Positions 7,675 through 16,420 of a stretch of DNA of 64,000 nt are shown here, piece by piece; position 1 is the first letter of the stretch; each line of letters opens with the position of its first letter. The stretch covers positions 434,001 through 498,000 of the forward strand of contig NZ_JAERJA010000003.1 in NCBI RefSeq assembly GCF_016827675.1, given 5' to 3'. Position numbers and translations under genes: made by a program. The notes beneath the pieces are model-generated. The model saw only the letters and a list, made by a program, of their open reading frames with translations. It was not told where the DNA came from and searched no databases. Source of the stretch: Nocardioides limicola. GTDB lineage: Bacteria > Actinomycetota > Actinomycetes > Propionibacteriales > Nocardioidaceae.

Positions 7675-9275
7675 GTCAGAGCCCCCTTGGCCCAGCGGTA
7701 GTCGACCTTGCCGTTCGCGTGTCGTCCGATCCGGTCGACACGGATGAAGTCCTTGGGCACCTTGTAGCCCGCGAGGCTGGCGCGGCACCCGGCGCGGAGG
7801 GTCTCGTCGCTGACCTCCGCGGACAGCTCGACCAGGCCGACGACCTCCTGACCCCACCGCTCCGACTCGCGGCCGAGTACGACGGCGTCGACGACACCGT
7901 CGAGCGCGCGGAGGACGGCCTCCACCTCGTCGGCGAAGACCTTCTCGCCGCCGGTGTTGATCGTGGTGGCCTCGCGGCCCAGGAACTCGATGGAGCCATC
8001 GGCGAGCCGTCGCGCACGGTCGCCCGGGACCGAGTAGCGCCGACCGTCAACGTTAACGAACGTGGCGTTCGTCTTCTCCTCGTCCCCCAGGTAGCCGAGC
8101 GGGATGTTGCCAGTGGAGGCCATCCAGCCGACTTCGTCGGACCCGGGCTCAAGGAGCCGGGAGCGGTCGTCGGAGAGCACGGTCACCGAACCGCGCCCGT
8201 CGAAGCGCTTGCCCTCGGACTCACGCCGGGCGTGCACGCCGCTCTCCGAGGAACCGAGCATGTCGGTGATCCGCAGCCCCGGCACCAGCTCCTTGAGCCG
8301 GTCCTTGAGATCGTCACGCAGGGCGGCGCCAGCGTTGACGAGCAGTTGCAGCGACAGCTCGCGGGGCGCATGCTCGAGCTCCTGCACCAGCGGCGCGCCG
8401 AACGCGTCGCCGACGATCATCAGCGTGGTCACCTGTTCTTTCGCGCAGGTGTCGAGCAGGGTGGCTGCGTCGAAGCGGCTCGGATCGGGCTGGAAGACGA
8501 CGGTTCCGCCTCCGAGCCAGCCCCCGAGGGCGATCCCGGCACCGGCGCCGTGCATCAGCGGCGGGGCCGGCAGGACGCGGCCGCGCATCGTCAGCGCGCG
8601 CTGGACCGCCTCGTCGACGGACTCGATAGGGCTTCCGTCACGTCGCTTCACGCCGAACGGTCCGTGCACCATGTCGCCGACCCGCCAGATGACGCCCTTG
8701 GGCATCCCGGTCGTACCGCCCGTGTAGAGGAGGTAGTGGTCGTCAGGGCTGGTCGACGGAGCGCCCTGGGCCGGGTCGGCCATGGCGAGGGCTTCTTCGT
8801 AGTCGAGGGCGCCGTCCAGCAGCAGCTCGCCGCTGGCATCGGCGACCTGCACGAGCAGCGGCTGAGCGTCGAGCCGGGGCAGCACCTGGGCGACCATGGG
8901 CGCGAAGGTGGCGCCGTAGACCAGGGCTGCGGGCCGAGCGTCGGAGAACAGGTACTCGAGCTCGTCCGCGGTGTAGCGGTAGTTGATGTTGAACGTCGCG
9001 AGCGAAGCCTTGTGCGCCCCGAGCAGAGCCTCGAGGTACTCCGGGCCGTTGTGCAGCAGAATGCCGAGATGGTCCTGGCCGGTCTCCCAGGGCCACCGCT
9101 CTGCCTCAGGGGCGCGACGGCCGAGGCTGTGGCCTCGCAGGACAGCGGAGAACCGGCGGGTGCGGTCGGTTGTCGCCGCCCAGGACCAGGTGCGGTCGTG
9201 GGCGATGATGCACGGCTCGTCCGGAAGAGCATCCGCGATCGCCTCGTGGAGCGTGGCGAGGTCGAGCTGGGTCAT
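7671..9275 (-). CDS. AMP-forming acyl-CoA ligase, FadD19/FadD17-like
   Basis: 534 residues; ATG 9275 overlaps the DUF35 stop as ATGA. ATP/AMP-binding motif LYTGGTTGMPKGV, MLGSSESG region, and the C-terminal hinge and catalytic lysine region (INTGGEKVFADEVE, HANGKVDY). The YTGGTTGMPKGV form is typical of FadD19/FadD17-type steroid side-chain ligases of actinomycetes. It should activate the carboxylic acid produced by the P450. The substrate (C24-branched sterol side chain or another branched acid) is inference from the neighbours. Confidence 0.9.
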   Translation of the reverse strand: MTQLDLATLHEAIADALPDEPCIIAHDRTWSWAATTDRTRRFSAVLRGHSLGRRAPEAERWPWETGQDHLGILLHNGPEYLEALLGAHKASLATFNINYRYTADELEYLFSDARPAALVYGATFAPMVAQVLPRLDAQPLLVQVADASGELLLDGALDYEEALAMADPAQGAPSTSPDDHYLLYTGGTTGMPKGVIWRVGDMVHGPFGVKRRDGSPIESVDEAVQRALTMRGRVLPAPPLMHGAGAGIALGGWLGGGTVVFQPDPSRFDAATLLDTCAKEQVTTLMIVGDAFGAPLVQELEHAPRELSLQLLVNAGAALRDDLKDRLKELVPGLRITDMLGSSESGVHARRESEGKRFDGRGSVTVLSDDRSRLLEPGSDEVGWMASTGNIPLGYLGDEEKTNATFVNVDGRRYSVPGDRARRLADGSIEFLGREATTINTGGEKVFADEVEAVLRALDGVVDAVVLGRESERWGQEVVGLVELSAEVSDETLRAGCRASLAGYKVPKDFIRVDRIGRHANGKVDYRWAKGALT

Positions 9276-9649
9276 GCCGGGACCTCCTCGAAGACTGGAA
9301 AGCTCTCGCCTTCCTCCGGGTGCCGGAACGCAACCCGGACAGGAAGCCCCACGGTCGGGGACTCTGCGTTGACCCGCGCGTAGAGCCACGGGCCCTCATC
9401 GAGCTCCACGACGCCGATCGTGTAGGGAACCCGGTAGGCCGGATGCGGAGCCCGGTGCACGACCGTGTAGGACGCGAGGAGACCTGTTCCCTCGGCCTGA
9501 ACCCACTCGAGGTCGGTGCCGGCGCACGTCGTGCACACGACGGCTTCGGGAGGGAGCGCCTGGCGACAGCCGATGCAGCGGCGGATCACGAGCCGGTCCT
9601 CGGCCGCTGCGTCGAAGAACGCGGCGCTCTTGTGGTCGCGCTCGATCAT
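9272..9649 (-). CDS. DUF35 OB-fold/zinc-ribbon protein, partner of the Ltp2-type aldolase
   Basis: 125 residues; the ATG at 9649 overlaps the aldolase stop as ATGA. An N-terminal zinc ribbon (CIGC...CTTC, about residues 25-42) is followed by a small OB-fold domain. Such DUF35 proteins, or DUF35 domains of ChsH2-type hydratases, bind Ltp2-family thiolase-like aldolases and are needed for their activity. Here it is a separate small protein next to the aldolase gene, so a two-protein complex is likely. No MaoC hydratase domain is attached. Confidence 0.9.
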   Translation of the reverse strand: MIERDHKSAAFFDAAAEDRLVIRRCIGCRQALPPEAVVCTTCAGTDLEWVQAEGTGLLASYTVVHRAPHPAYRVPYTIGVVELDEGPWLYARVNAESPTVGLPVRVAFRHPEEGESFPVFEEVPA

Positions 9650-10809
9650 CGTGCACCTCCGAGGACGAGCGTCGCGTGGTGCTCGAGGACTCCGCCGTTG
9701 CCGCTGACCATGACCACGTCGGTCTTGTCGACCTGGCGTGCGCCGCCCTGGCCACGCGCCTGGACAACCGCTTCGACCACGGGAGTGAAGCCGGTGAGGT
9801 AGTACGCCGACAACTGGCCGCCACCGGTGTTGCACGGTAGCGAGCCTCCGGGGGCGAGGTGGCCCTCGGCGACGAACGCCCCGCCTTCACCCTTGGGGAC
9901 GAAGCCGTAGTCCTCCAACGTCACCAGGACCGTGTAGGTGTAGCAGTCGTACAGCTGGAGCAGATCGACGTCACCCACGTCGACGCCGGCCATCTTCAAC
10001 GCCGCGGGGCCGGCGTCCGCTGCGCCCGTGCGCAGCCCGAAGTCCGAGTCGCGGTGCATGACCCGGCCGGGGTGAGCCTGACCCCAGCCGAGCACCTCGA
10101 CCGGTGGCTGCGCGAGATCGGCCGCTCGCTCCGCCGACGTCACGATGACCGCGGCCCCGCCGTTGGAGACCAGGCAGCAGTCGAAGAGACGTAGTGGCTC
10201 CGCGACCAGCGGAGACGCCTGGTGCAGCTCGAGAGTAAGAGGGTCGCGGAATTGGGCAGCGGGGTTGTCGGCTGCCCAGGCCCGTTGCCCGACGGCAATC
10301 GCTCCGAACTGCTCACTGGTCGTTCCGTAGGTCGCCATGTGCCGCTGCGCGGCGAGAGCGTAGAAGAGATTGGGTGTCACCGCACCGATCTCGGCATGGT
10401 AGGCGGCAAACCCGGTCGGGCGCGCGCGAGGCTTGCCGAAAGCGTCCCGCGCAGAACCCTTCGGCTTCAGCGGGGCGTCGGCGAAGACGCACGCAACCGC
10501 ACTCGCCTCGCCGTTGGCGACGGTGGCCGCGGCGTGGGCGATCATCGCGGCAGGGCTGGCGCCGAGTGCATTGAACTCGGCCAACAGCCGGAGGTCGGTC
10601 AGGCCGAGCACCTTTTGGAGCGATAGCTTGGGCGCACCGGATACGCCGGCCGAGACCAACAGGCCGTCGACTTCGGTGAGCGGCAGGCCCGCGTCTACTG
10701 CGGCGAGGCGCACCGCCTCGGCCGCCAACTCCGTGGCGCTCCGGTCATAGACCTTGCCGACGTCGGTGAGGCCAAGGCCGGCGATCGTCGTACGATTCGC
10801 GATGCTCAT
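9646..10809 (-). CDS. Thiolase-fold lipid-transfer protein, Ltp2-type retro-aldolase
   Basis: 387 residues from ATG 10809 (ATGA overlap with the crotonase stop). The fold is that of SCP-x thiolases, but the nucleophilic Cys region near residue 84 reads GASPAAM without Cys. A YDCYTYT motif at 287-293 and GGGQLSAYY near 329-337 provide tyrosines like those proposed as catalytic in Ltp2. This fits retro-aldol cleavage of a beta-hydroxyacyl-CoA rather than thiolysis, as needed to remove side chains with a quaternary or branched carbon. The DUF35 partner is the next gene. Ltp2, Ltp3 and Ltp4 subtypes cannot be told apart by eye. Confidence 0.9.
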   Translation of the reverse strand: MSIANRTTIAGLGLTDVGKVYDRSATELAAEAVRLAAVDAGLPLTEVDGLLVSAGVSGAPKLSLQKVLGLTDLRLLAEFNALGASPAAMIAHAAATVANGEASAVACVFADAPLKPKGSARDAFGKPRARPTGFAAYHAEIGAVTPNLFYALAAQRHMATYGTTSEQFGAIAVGQRAWAADNPAAQFRDPLTLELHQASPLVAEPLRLFDCCLVSNGGAAVIVTSAERAADLAQPPVEVLGWGQAHPGRVMHRDSDFGLRTGAADAGPAALKMAGVDVGDVDLLQLYDCYTYTVLVTLEDYGFVPKGEGGAFVAEGHLAPGGSLPCNTGGGQLSAYYLTGFTPVVEAVVQARGQGGARQVDKTDVVMVSGNGGVLEHHATLVLGGAR

Positions 10810-11606
10810 CGTCCGCTCCATTGCGGTTGCCGCTTCTCTGCGAAGGCCCGCGGGCCCTCATTGGCGTCATCGGAGCGCATGATCGCCGTGATCTCGCGAT
10901 CACTGGCCGCCCACGCTTCCGCGGTCCAGTCGGAGCCGAGCGCGTGGCCGTGCTGGATCAGCCTCTTGCTCGCCTGGACCGCGAGCGGCGCATTGCGGGC
11001 CACTGCGTCCGCCAGTTCGAGCGCAGCGTCGAGCACCTGGTCGTCAGCCACGACACGGTTGACCAGTCCCCAGCCCAGCGCTGTCTCTGCGGTGATCGGC
11101 TTGCCCGTGAGAGCAGCCTCCATCGCAATCGCCTGCGGGACCCGCCGGCCGAGTCTGAGCAGTCCTCCGCCGGCAGCGATGATGCCGCGGCTGACCTCCG
11201 GCAGGCCAAGCTTGGCGGACGCGCCGACGACCGCGAGATCACAGGCCAGCATCATCTCCGTTCCGCCGCCGAGCGCGTACCCGTTGACTGCCGCGATGAG
11301 TGGCTTGTCGACCATCCGGCGCATGAAGCCGCCCCAGCCCCGCTCCCGCTGGTGCGGCGCCTGCAGGGACCGACCGGCTGCGACCTCCTTGAGGTCGGCG
11401 CCGGCGCTGAACGCCCGCCCCGCGCCCGTGAGGATGCCCACTCTCAGCTTCGGGTCGCGCACGAGTTCGTCGATGCACTCCTCCATCGCAACCGACATCT
11501 CCGCGTTGACGGCGTTCATGACGTGCGGACGGTTCATCGTGATGATCGCCACGTGACCCTGGCGGCTCATCAACACAGTCGGTTCGCCGGTGTCCACCGT
11601 CGTCAT
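10806..11606 (-). CDS. Enoyl-CoA hydratase (crotonase family)
   Basis: 266 residues from ATG 11606, behind GGGAGGGA. Both hydratase glutamates are in place: GGGTEMMLACD and LPEVSRG, with FSAGADLKEV as the oxyanion region. It is therefore likely to be the true hydratase of the operon, adding water to the enoyl-CoA made by the dehydrogenase to give the hydroxyacyl-CoA that the Ltp2-type aldolase cleaves. It is the first gene of a nine-gene unit ending at 3082. The promoter, with the shared operator, lies 36-64 bases upstream. Confidence 0.93.
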   Translation of the reverse strand: MTTVDTGEPTVLMSRQGHVAIITMNRPHVMNAVNAEMSVAMEECIDELVRDPKLRVGILTGAGRAFSAGADLKEVAAGRSLQAPHQRERGWGGFMRRMVDKPLIAAVNGYALGGGTEMMLACDLAVVGASAKLGLPEVSRGIIAAGGGLLRLGRRVPQAIAMEAALTGKPITAETALGWGLVNRVVADDQVLDAALELADAVARNAPLAVQASKRLIQHGHALGSDWTAEAWAASDREITAIMRSDDANEGPRAFAEKRQPQWSGR

Positions 11607-11641
11607 CGGTCCCTCCCTCACACTGTGGTCTCTTGTGAACA

Positions 11642-11670
11642 AGAGTATGACCGTACGGGCGGTCAGTCAA
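11642..11670 (-). promoter_or_regulatory. Promoter of the P450/aldolase operon with shared TetR-type operator
   Basis: Minus strand: TTGACT (-35), 17-base spacer, TACTCT (-10). The operator TGACCG-CCCGTA-CGGTCA fills the spacer. The site overlaps the last codons and stop of the lipase-like gene at 11663, so the promoter of one operon lies inside the end of the preceding one. Confidence 0.75.
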
Positions 11671-12523
11671 GTGATGCTCGCCCATCCCGGGCGTTGAGCC
11701 AGGCGACCACGTCATCGAGCACTACCTCACGCTCCGGTTCGTTGTAGATCTCGTGGTAGAGACCGTCGTAGACCTTGAGCGTGACATCGCCCGACACCTG
11801 CCCGGCGACCGCACGTGAGCCCGACAACGAGGCGACCTCGTCCGCCGAACCGTGCATCACCAGCAGCGGCACGTCCAGCTCGGGCAGCCGCGGTGTCACC
11901 GCACCCGCTGCAGCGAAGGCCTCTCCGCCGACCCGCGCCAACACCTTGCCGCGGTAGTTCAGGGGGTCGGTGTCATAGGCGTGCCGGGTCTCCGGGTCGC
12001 GGCTGACGAGATCCACGTCCAGCGGCTTGAGCACGCCGACATCGGGGGCAATCCGCGACAGCACCTTCGCCGCCAGCCGTTGGGCGCGCGAACCCACAGC
12101 GAGGTCAACCGGCGGCGCGGAGAGCACCGCCCCGCGCACGGGGTACGGCCTGCAGCCGACGCCGGTCAGGTAGTGAAGGACCGTCATCGCGCCCATGCTG
12201 TGCCCGATCAGGAACACCGGCAGCCCGTCGTACCGTGCCACGGTCGACCGGACGAACGCCTCGAAGTCGGTGACGACGTAGGCCAGCCGGCCGAAGTTGG
12301 ACCGCGGCTGCCCCGCCGAGCGACCGTGCGCACGATGGTCGGGGGCGTACGCGGCGTACCCGGCCGCGTTCAGCCGGTCAGCGACGTGCGCGTAGCGACC
12401 GCCGTGCTCGGCGTAACCGTGCGCGATCACGACCACGCCGACGGTCTCACCGTCGGGTAGCCAGCCCTGCCAGTACTGCTGACCGCCGGAGCCGGCGACG
12501 TACCCCTCGACGTGATGGCTCAT
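11663..12523 (-). CDS. Alpha/beta hydrolase, monoacylglycerol-lipase-like
   Basis: 286 residues; the ATG at 12523 overlaps the WS/DGAT stop as ATGA. HGYAEHGGRY oxyanion region, nucleophile elbow GHSMG, Asp in HGSADEV and His in YHEIYNE give a full catalytic triad with the HGxxEHxxRY signature of monoacylglycerol lipases. It closes the ten-gene TAG operon, where it would finish hydrolysis of glycerides to free fatty acid. No signal peptide, so probably cytoplasmic. Confidence 0.9.
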   Translation of the reverse strand: MSHHVEGYVAGSGGQQYWQGWLPDGETVGVVVIAHGYAEHGGRYAHVADRLNAAGYAAYAPDHRAHGRSAGQPRSNFGRLAYVVTDFEAFVRSTVARYDGLPVFLIGHSMGAMTVLHYLTGVGCRPYPVRGAVLSAPPVDLAVGSRAQRLAAKVLSRIAPDVGVLKPLDVDLVSRDPETRHAYDTDPLNYRGKVLARVGGEAFAAAGAVTPRLPELDVPLLVMHGSADEVASLSGSRAVAGQVSGDVTLKVYDGLYHEIYNEPEREVVLDDVVAWLNARDGRASLD

Positions 12524-13965
12524 GCCACCCTCCCCACGGCGAGGACCTCGTCCAGGCCCTCAGCGAAGCACTCCATCAGCACGACGTGGTCGGCAACCGC
12601 GGCGCCATCGATGTTGAACCCGAAGCAGCAGGTGCCGACGTGCGAGCACATGCCGACCATCACGGCGACGCCCGGCAGCGGCGCGAAGGCGAACAACCGC
12701 TCGACGGCCGCCCCCGCGACGTAGGTCTGGTGGCGTACGCCGGGCACGTTGGACGCCGACAGGTCGACGGTGGCGCCGAGCTGGCTCAGGCTTGCGCCCA
12801 CCCCCGACGGCAGTCGATTGGCCACCGGCGCCACCAGCCCGATCGCCGCAATCGCGGGCTCGGCGCGCACCGACAGCACCTGGCCGCGGATGGCGGCCAT
12901 CCGCTCCACCGGGTCCTCGATGCCGACCGGACCGGCGAACAGGGCGCCTGCGAACTTGTTGCCGCCCATCGGGTCGCCGGGCCGGCGCAGAGAGACCGGC
13001 ATCGCCATCGGCAGCGTCGTCACCTCGACCCCGTGCCGCTCGTGGTAGTGGCGCAGGCCGCCGAGCAGACTGGCCACGAAGGCGTCGTTGACCGAGCACC
13101 CGGCCGCCTTGCCAGCCGCGCGGAGGTCCGCGAAGGCGCACTCCAGCGTGCCGAACCGCCACGTCGTGCCGGTGCGTCCACGAAGCAGCGGCGACGGCTC
13201 GGCCGGTCCGGGCGTGAGCACCCGCCGCAACGAGCCGACGTAGCGCACCGCCACACCCGCCGCAGCGCGTGGGTGTCGGGCCACCACCCGGCCGGCACTC
13301 AGCAGGTCGCCCGCCGCGGCGGGCAGGCGCCGTACCTGGTCCCCGACCTCCTCAGCAGCCAGCCTCACCGGGTCGGTCGATACGCCCCGTGCCAACTCGG
13401 GCACCGGCGGCTTCGGAGTGTGCTTGCGCGTGCGGCTCTGCACCAGCGAGAAGAGCTGGATACCGCCCATGCCATCGGTGAGCGAGTGGTGCATCTTGAG
13501 CAGCAGTGCGGCCATTCCGGCCTTGCCACTCAGACGGAGGCCGGTGACCAGCACCGCCTCCCACAGCGGCCGGTCACGGTCCAGCGGGGCGAGCGCAAAC
13601 GACTCGGCGTACGCCAGCAGCGCAGGCCACGAGCCGTCGTCAGGGGCCGAAGTGCGGCGCAGGTGGTAGTCGAGCGCGAACTGATCGTCGGGCACCCACG
13701 CCGGCGGGCCCACCGGCACCACGGGCTCCAGCACGCGGTCCCGAAACCGTGGCACCAGCCGAGTGCCCCACTCGTGGGCGGCGACCAACCGGTCCCAGTC
13801 GGGCTCGCTGTCCAGCAGCATCATCATCACGCCGGTCGAGGACATCACCGGGTGCCGATCGGAGCGCCACATCAGCGTCTCCAGCTCGTTCATCCGTGGC
13901 TCGCGGCCCCACGTCGAGGCGACCGCCCACGCCTCCTCCGGCGTGAGCGCACTCAGGTCGATCAT
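12520..13965 (-). CDS. WS/DGAT-type diacylglycerol O-acyltransferase
   Basis: 481 residues; ATG 13965 overlaps the gpsA stop as ATGA. The condensing motif HHSLTDG (HHxxxDG) is at 159-165 and the rest follows the bacterial wax ester synthase/DGAT family in length and pattern. It makes triacylglycerol from diacylglycerol and acyl-CoA, the last step of storage-lipid synthesis. With gpsA, a PlsC fusion and a PlsB-type enzyme directly upstream the operon covers the whole route. Wax ester synthesis is an alternative activity of the family. Confidence 0.93.
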   Translation of the reverse strand: MIDLSALTPEEAWAVASTWGREPRMNELETLMWRSDRHPVMSSTGVMMMLLDSEPDWDRLVAAHEWGTRLVPRFRDRVLEPVVPVGPPAWVPDDQFALDYHLRRTSAPDDGSWPALLAYAESFALAPLDRDRPLWEAVLVTGLRLSGKAGMAALLLKMHHSLTDGMGGIQLFSLVQSRTRKHTPKPPVPELARGVSTDPVRLAAEEVGDQVRRLPAAAGDLLSAGRVVARHPRAAAGVAVRYVGSLRRVLTPGPAEPSPLLRGRTGTTWRFGTLECAFADLRAAGKAAGCSVNDAFVASLLGGLRHYHERHGVEVTTLPMAMPVSLRRPGDPMGGNKFAGALFAGPVGIEDPVERMAAIRGQVLSVRAEPAIAAIGLVAPVANRLPSGVGASLSQLGATVDLSASNVPGVRHQTYVAGAAVERLFAFAPLPGVAVMVGMCSHVGTCCFGFNIDGAAVADHVVLMECFAEGLDEVLAVGRVA

Positions 13966-14978
13966 GCGCCCTCCCCGTGCACCTCATGGCCGGGCCGCTG
14001 CTGCAACAGCCCGCGGTAGGCGTCGGCAACCGGCTGACCGTGGTTGAGCACGGCGTCCATCTCGGCCGCGATCGGCAACTCGACACCCCGCTCGGCAGCG
14101 ATCTTGGTGACGACCGACGAGGTCTTCACCCCCTCGGCGACCTGGCCGAGCTCCGCGCACACCTGCTCGACCGTCTTGCCCGCCGCGAGTCCAAGCCCGA
14201 CCCGCCGGTTACGGCTGTGCGGGCTGGTGCAGGTGGCGATCAGGTCGCCCATACCGGCCAGGCCGGCGAAGGTCTCGGCTCGTCCACCGAGCGCGACACC
14301 CAGCCTGGTCAGCTCCCGCAGCGCGCGCGTGATCACCATCGCCCGGGTGTTGTCGCCGGCGTCCAGGCCGTCACCGATGCCGGTGGCCACGGCATACACG
14401 TTCTTCAGCGCTCCGGCGATCTCCGCTCCGATGACGTCGTCGGTCGTGTAGACCCGGAACCGGCTGGTGTGGATGACCCCCTGCAGCAGCTCGGCGGTCT
14501 GGTGATCGGGCATCGCGATGGTCGCGGCCGCGGAGTAGCCCTGCACGATCTCACGCGCGATGTTGGGGCCTGCGAGAACGCCAGCCGGATGCCCGGGCAG
14601 GACGTCGGCGACCACCTCGGTCATCCGCTTGCGGGTGTCCTGCTCCAGGCCCTTCACCAGGGACACGACCGGGATCCACGGCCGTACATGGGCGGCGACC
14701 TGCTCCAGCACGGACCGGAACGAGTGCGACGGAACCCCCATCACCAGCACGTCCGCGCTGGCCACCGCCTCGGCCAGGTCAGCCGTGGCACGCAGGCCGG
14801 GGGCGAGCCCGAGGTCGCCGAGATAGCGCGAGTTGGTGTGCTGGGTGTCGATCTCGGCGGCCGTCGCGGGGTCGCGCGCCCACAACGTCGTCGGGGTGTT
14901 GCGGGCCGCGGTCGAGGCGACCGTCGTTCCCCACGATCCACCGCCCAGCACCGCTACGGTCGGGGTCCGCGCCATCAT
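13962..14978 (-). CDS. gpsA: NAD(P)-dependent glycerol-3-phosphate dehydrogenase
   Basis: 338 residues from ATG 14978 (ATGA overlap with the upstream stop). The next codon, ATG 14975, has better spacing from AGGAGG and is equally possible. N-terminal dinucleotide motif VLGGGSWGTT, catalytic-domain stretch GAEIAGALKNVYA with the conserved Lys, and AGMGDLIATC. It reduces dihydroxyacetone phosphate to sn-glycerol 3-phosphate, the substrate of the PlsB-type acyltransferase encoded nearby. A gpsA gene inside a TAG operon suggests a copy dedicated to storage-lipid synthesis; whether the genome has another is unknown. Confidence 0.95.
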   Translation of the reverse strand: MMARTPTVAVLGGGSWGTTVASTAARNTPTTLWARDPATAAEIDTQHTNSRYLGDLGLAPGLRATADLAEAVASADVLVMGVPSHSFRSVLEQVAAHVRPWIPVVSLVKGLEQDTRKRMTEVVADVLPGHPAGVLAGPNIAREIVQGYSAAATIAMPDHQTAELLQGVIHTSRFRVYTTDDVIGAEIAGALKNVYAVATGIGDGLDAGDNTRAMVITRALRELTRLGVALGGRAETFAGLAGMGDLIATCTSPHSRNRRVGLGLAAGKTVEQVCAELGQVAEGVKTSSVVTKIAAERGVELPIAAEMDAVLNHGQPVADAYRGLLQQRPGHEVHGEGA

Positions 14979-16420
14979 GCGCCTCCTGGCCATCTGTCGA
15001 GCGTGGAGACGAACAGGTTGCGCACGTGCGCCACCTGGTCGTCGAGGTTGTCGGGGGTCCAGTCGGTCGTCGGGACCGGATCGAGGACGGCGACCTCGAC
15101 GGTGCCGGGGTGGATGATCGGCGAGCGGCGCCAGTTGAGCTCACCGGCGTTGCGCAGCACGATCGGCACCATCGGTACGCCTGCCTGCATGGCGAGGTGG
15201 AAGCCGCCCTTCTTGAACCGCTGGACTGTCGAGGTCGGCGTTCGCGTGCCCTCCGGCATGATCGCGACCGAGGTGCCCGCACGGATCCGGTCCACGAGCG
15301 CATTGACGTCGCGCTGGGCCGACTCCGGGTCCGAGCGGTCGATGAACGCCGGGTCCAGGAGCGCTCCGACCAGGGCGCCGCGCGGGTCGTAGCGTGCCTC
15401 CAACTTGGCGACACCGGTGAAGTCACGGCGCAGGAGCGAGGCCAGCACGATCACGTCAAGGCCGCTCTGGTGGTTGGCGACGAACACGCACGGCCGCCCT
15501 CTCCACAGGTTCTCCTCACCGAGCACGTCGACCTTCACGCCCGCGAGAGCGAGGGCCAGGTCGCTGCCGATCGCCATCCCGGCGTTCACTCCGAACCGCT
15601 TGTCGCGGTTGAGCAGCCCGACTGCCGCGCCCAACCCGACGCCCACGTTGAGGCCGACCATCGCGGCCGCAGTGCCGGCAGCCGCGCGCACCCCCGTCTT
15701 GTGCGGAGCCCGGAGCAACACGACCGGCCAGCCGTGCAACTGCGCGGCGCTGGCCAGGCCAGGGTGTGGGTTGAGGGCGTGCGGGGTGCCGACGCTGGAG
15801 AGGAAGGCGACGTCCTCTGCGCCGTTGGCGTAGGCAAAACTCGCGGGCAAGTCGACGTCCCGTTCACGGGCGAACGCCCGTACGGCGGCCGCCTTCGGCT
15901 CGCCCCACAGCATCGGTCCGGCCAGCTCGCCGGTGAGTACGCCGTCCTCTGCCACCAGTTCGGTGCACAGGATGTGACCGATGCCGAGGTCCCGCGCGAC
16001 CGGCGCGATCTGGTAGCGGGTGGCCGAGGATGCCACCGCCACCGTGTGTCCCTTGCGTAGGTGGGCCGCCACGATGGCGCGTGCCTGCGGGCGCATCGTG
16101 CCGGCGATCTTCTGTACAAAGAGCCGCTCGCCCAGCTCGACGAGCAGATCCTCCGACTGGCCGCACAGACCGTCTGCGACGATGCCGCCCACCTTGCTCG
16201 GGTCGCCACCCAAGGTGCCGTCCAGGGAGGCGAGCAGGATCTGGGCGAACTCCTTCGGGCTGACGTCGCCGCGACGTAGCCGGTCGGCGTAGAACGGCCC
16301 GGCGGTGTAGCCCTCGACCAGAGTTCCGTCGAGGTCGAAGAAGGCGCCGATCTCGGGTCCGTCCGGCGAGGCCTCGATCCGGCTGATCAGCTCCCGCACG
16401 CCCAGCGCCGCCACAGTCAT
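14975..16420 (-). CDS. HAD-IB phosphatase / 1-acylglycerol-3-phosphate acyltransferase fusion
   Basis: 481 residues; ATG 16420 overlaps the upstream stop as ATGA. The N-terminal half (about 20-235) is a SerB-like HAD hydrolase with DLDGTL at 29-34. A hydrophobic linker (about 245-295) leads to a PlsC domain with NHQSGLD at 316-322 (NHxxxxD) and PEGTR at 388-392. The PlsC half acylates lysophosphatidic acid to phosphatidic acid. The HAD half could dephosphorylate phosphatidic or lysophosphatidic acid to supply diacylglycerol, but this is inference. The arrangement resembles mycobacterial Rv2483c, which also sits beside plsB2 and a DGAT gene as I recall. Confidence 0.92.
   Translation of the reverse strand: MTVAALGVRELISRIEASPDGPEIGAFFDLDGTLVEGYTAGPFYADRLRRGDVSPKEFAQILLASLDGTLGGDPSKVGGIVADGLCGQSEDLLVELGERLFVQKIAGTMRPQARAIVAAHLRKGHTVAVASSATRYQIAPVARDLGIGHILCTELVAEDGVLTGELAGPMLWGEPKAAAVRAFARERDVDLPASFAYANGAEDVAFLSSVGTPHALNPHPGLASAAQLHGWPVVLLRAPHKTGVRAAAGTAAAMVGLNVGVGLGAAVGLLNRDKRFGVNAGMAIGSDLALALAGVKVDVLGEENLWRGRPCVFVANHQSGLDVIVLASLLRRDFTGVAKLEARYDPRGALVGALLDPAFIDRSDPESAQRDVNALVDRIRAGTSVAIMPEGTRTPTSTVQRFKKGGFHLAMQAGVPMVPIVLRNAGELNWRRSPIIHPGTVEVAVLDPVPTTDWTPDNLDDQVAHVRNLFVSTLDRWPGGA

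Noticed and set aside
7719..9383. Plus-strand open frame opposite the acyl-CoA ligase
   Set aside because: Antisense shadow of a clear AMP-ligase gene; no domain and no coupling with neighbours.
12586..14019. Plus-strand open frame opposite the WS/DGAT gene
   Set aside because: Composition typical of a high-GC reverse frame; the DGAT has the HHxxxDG motif and the correct length.
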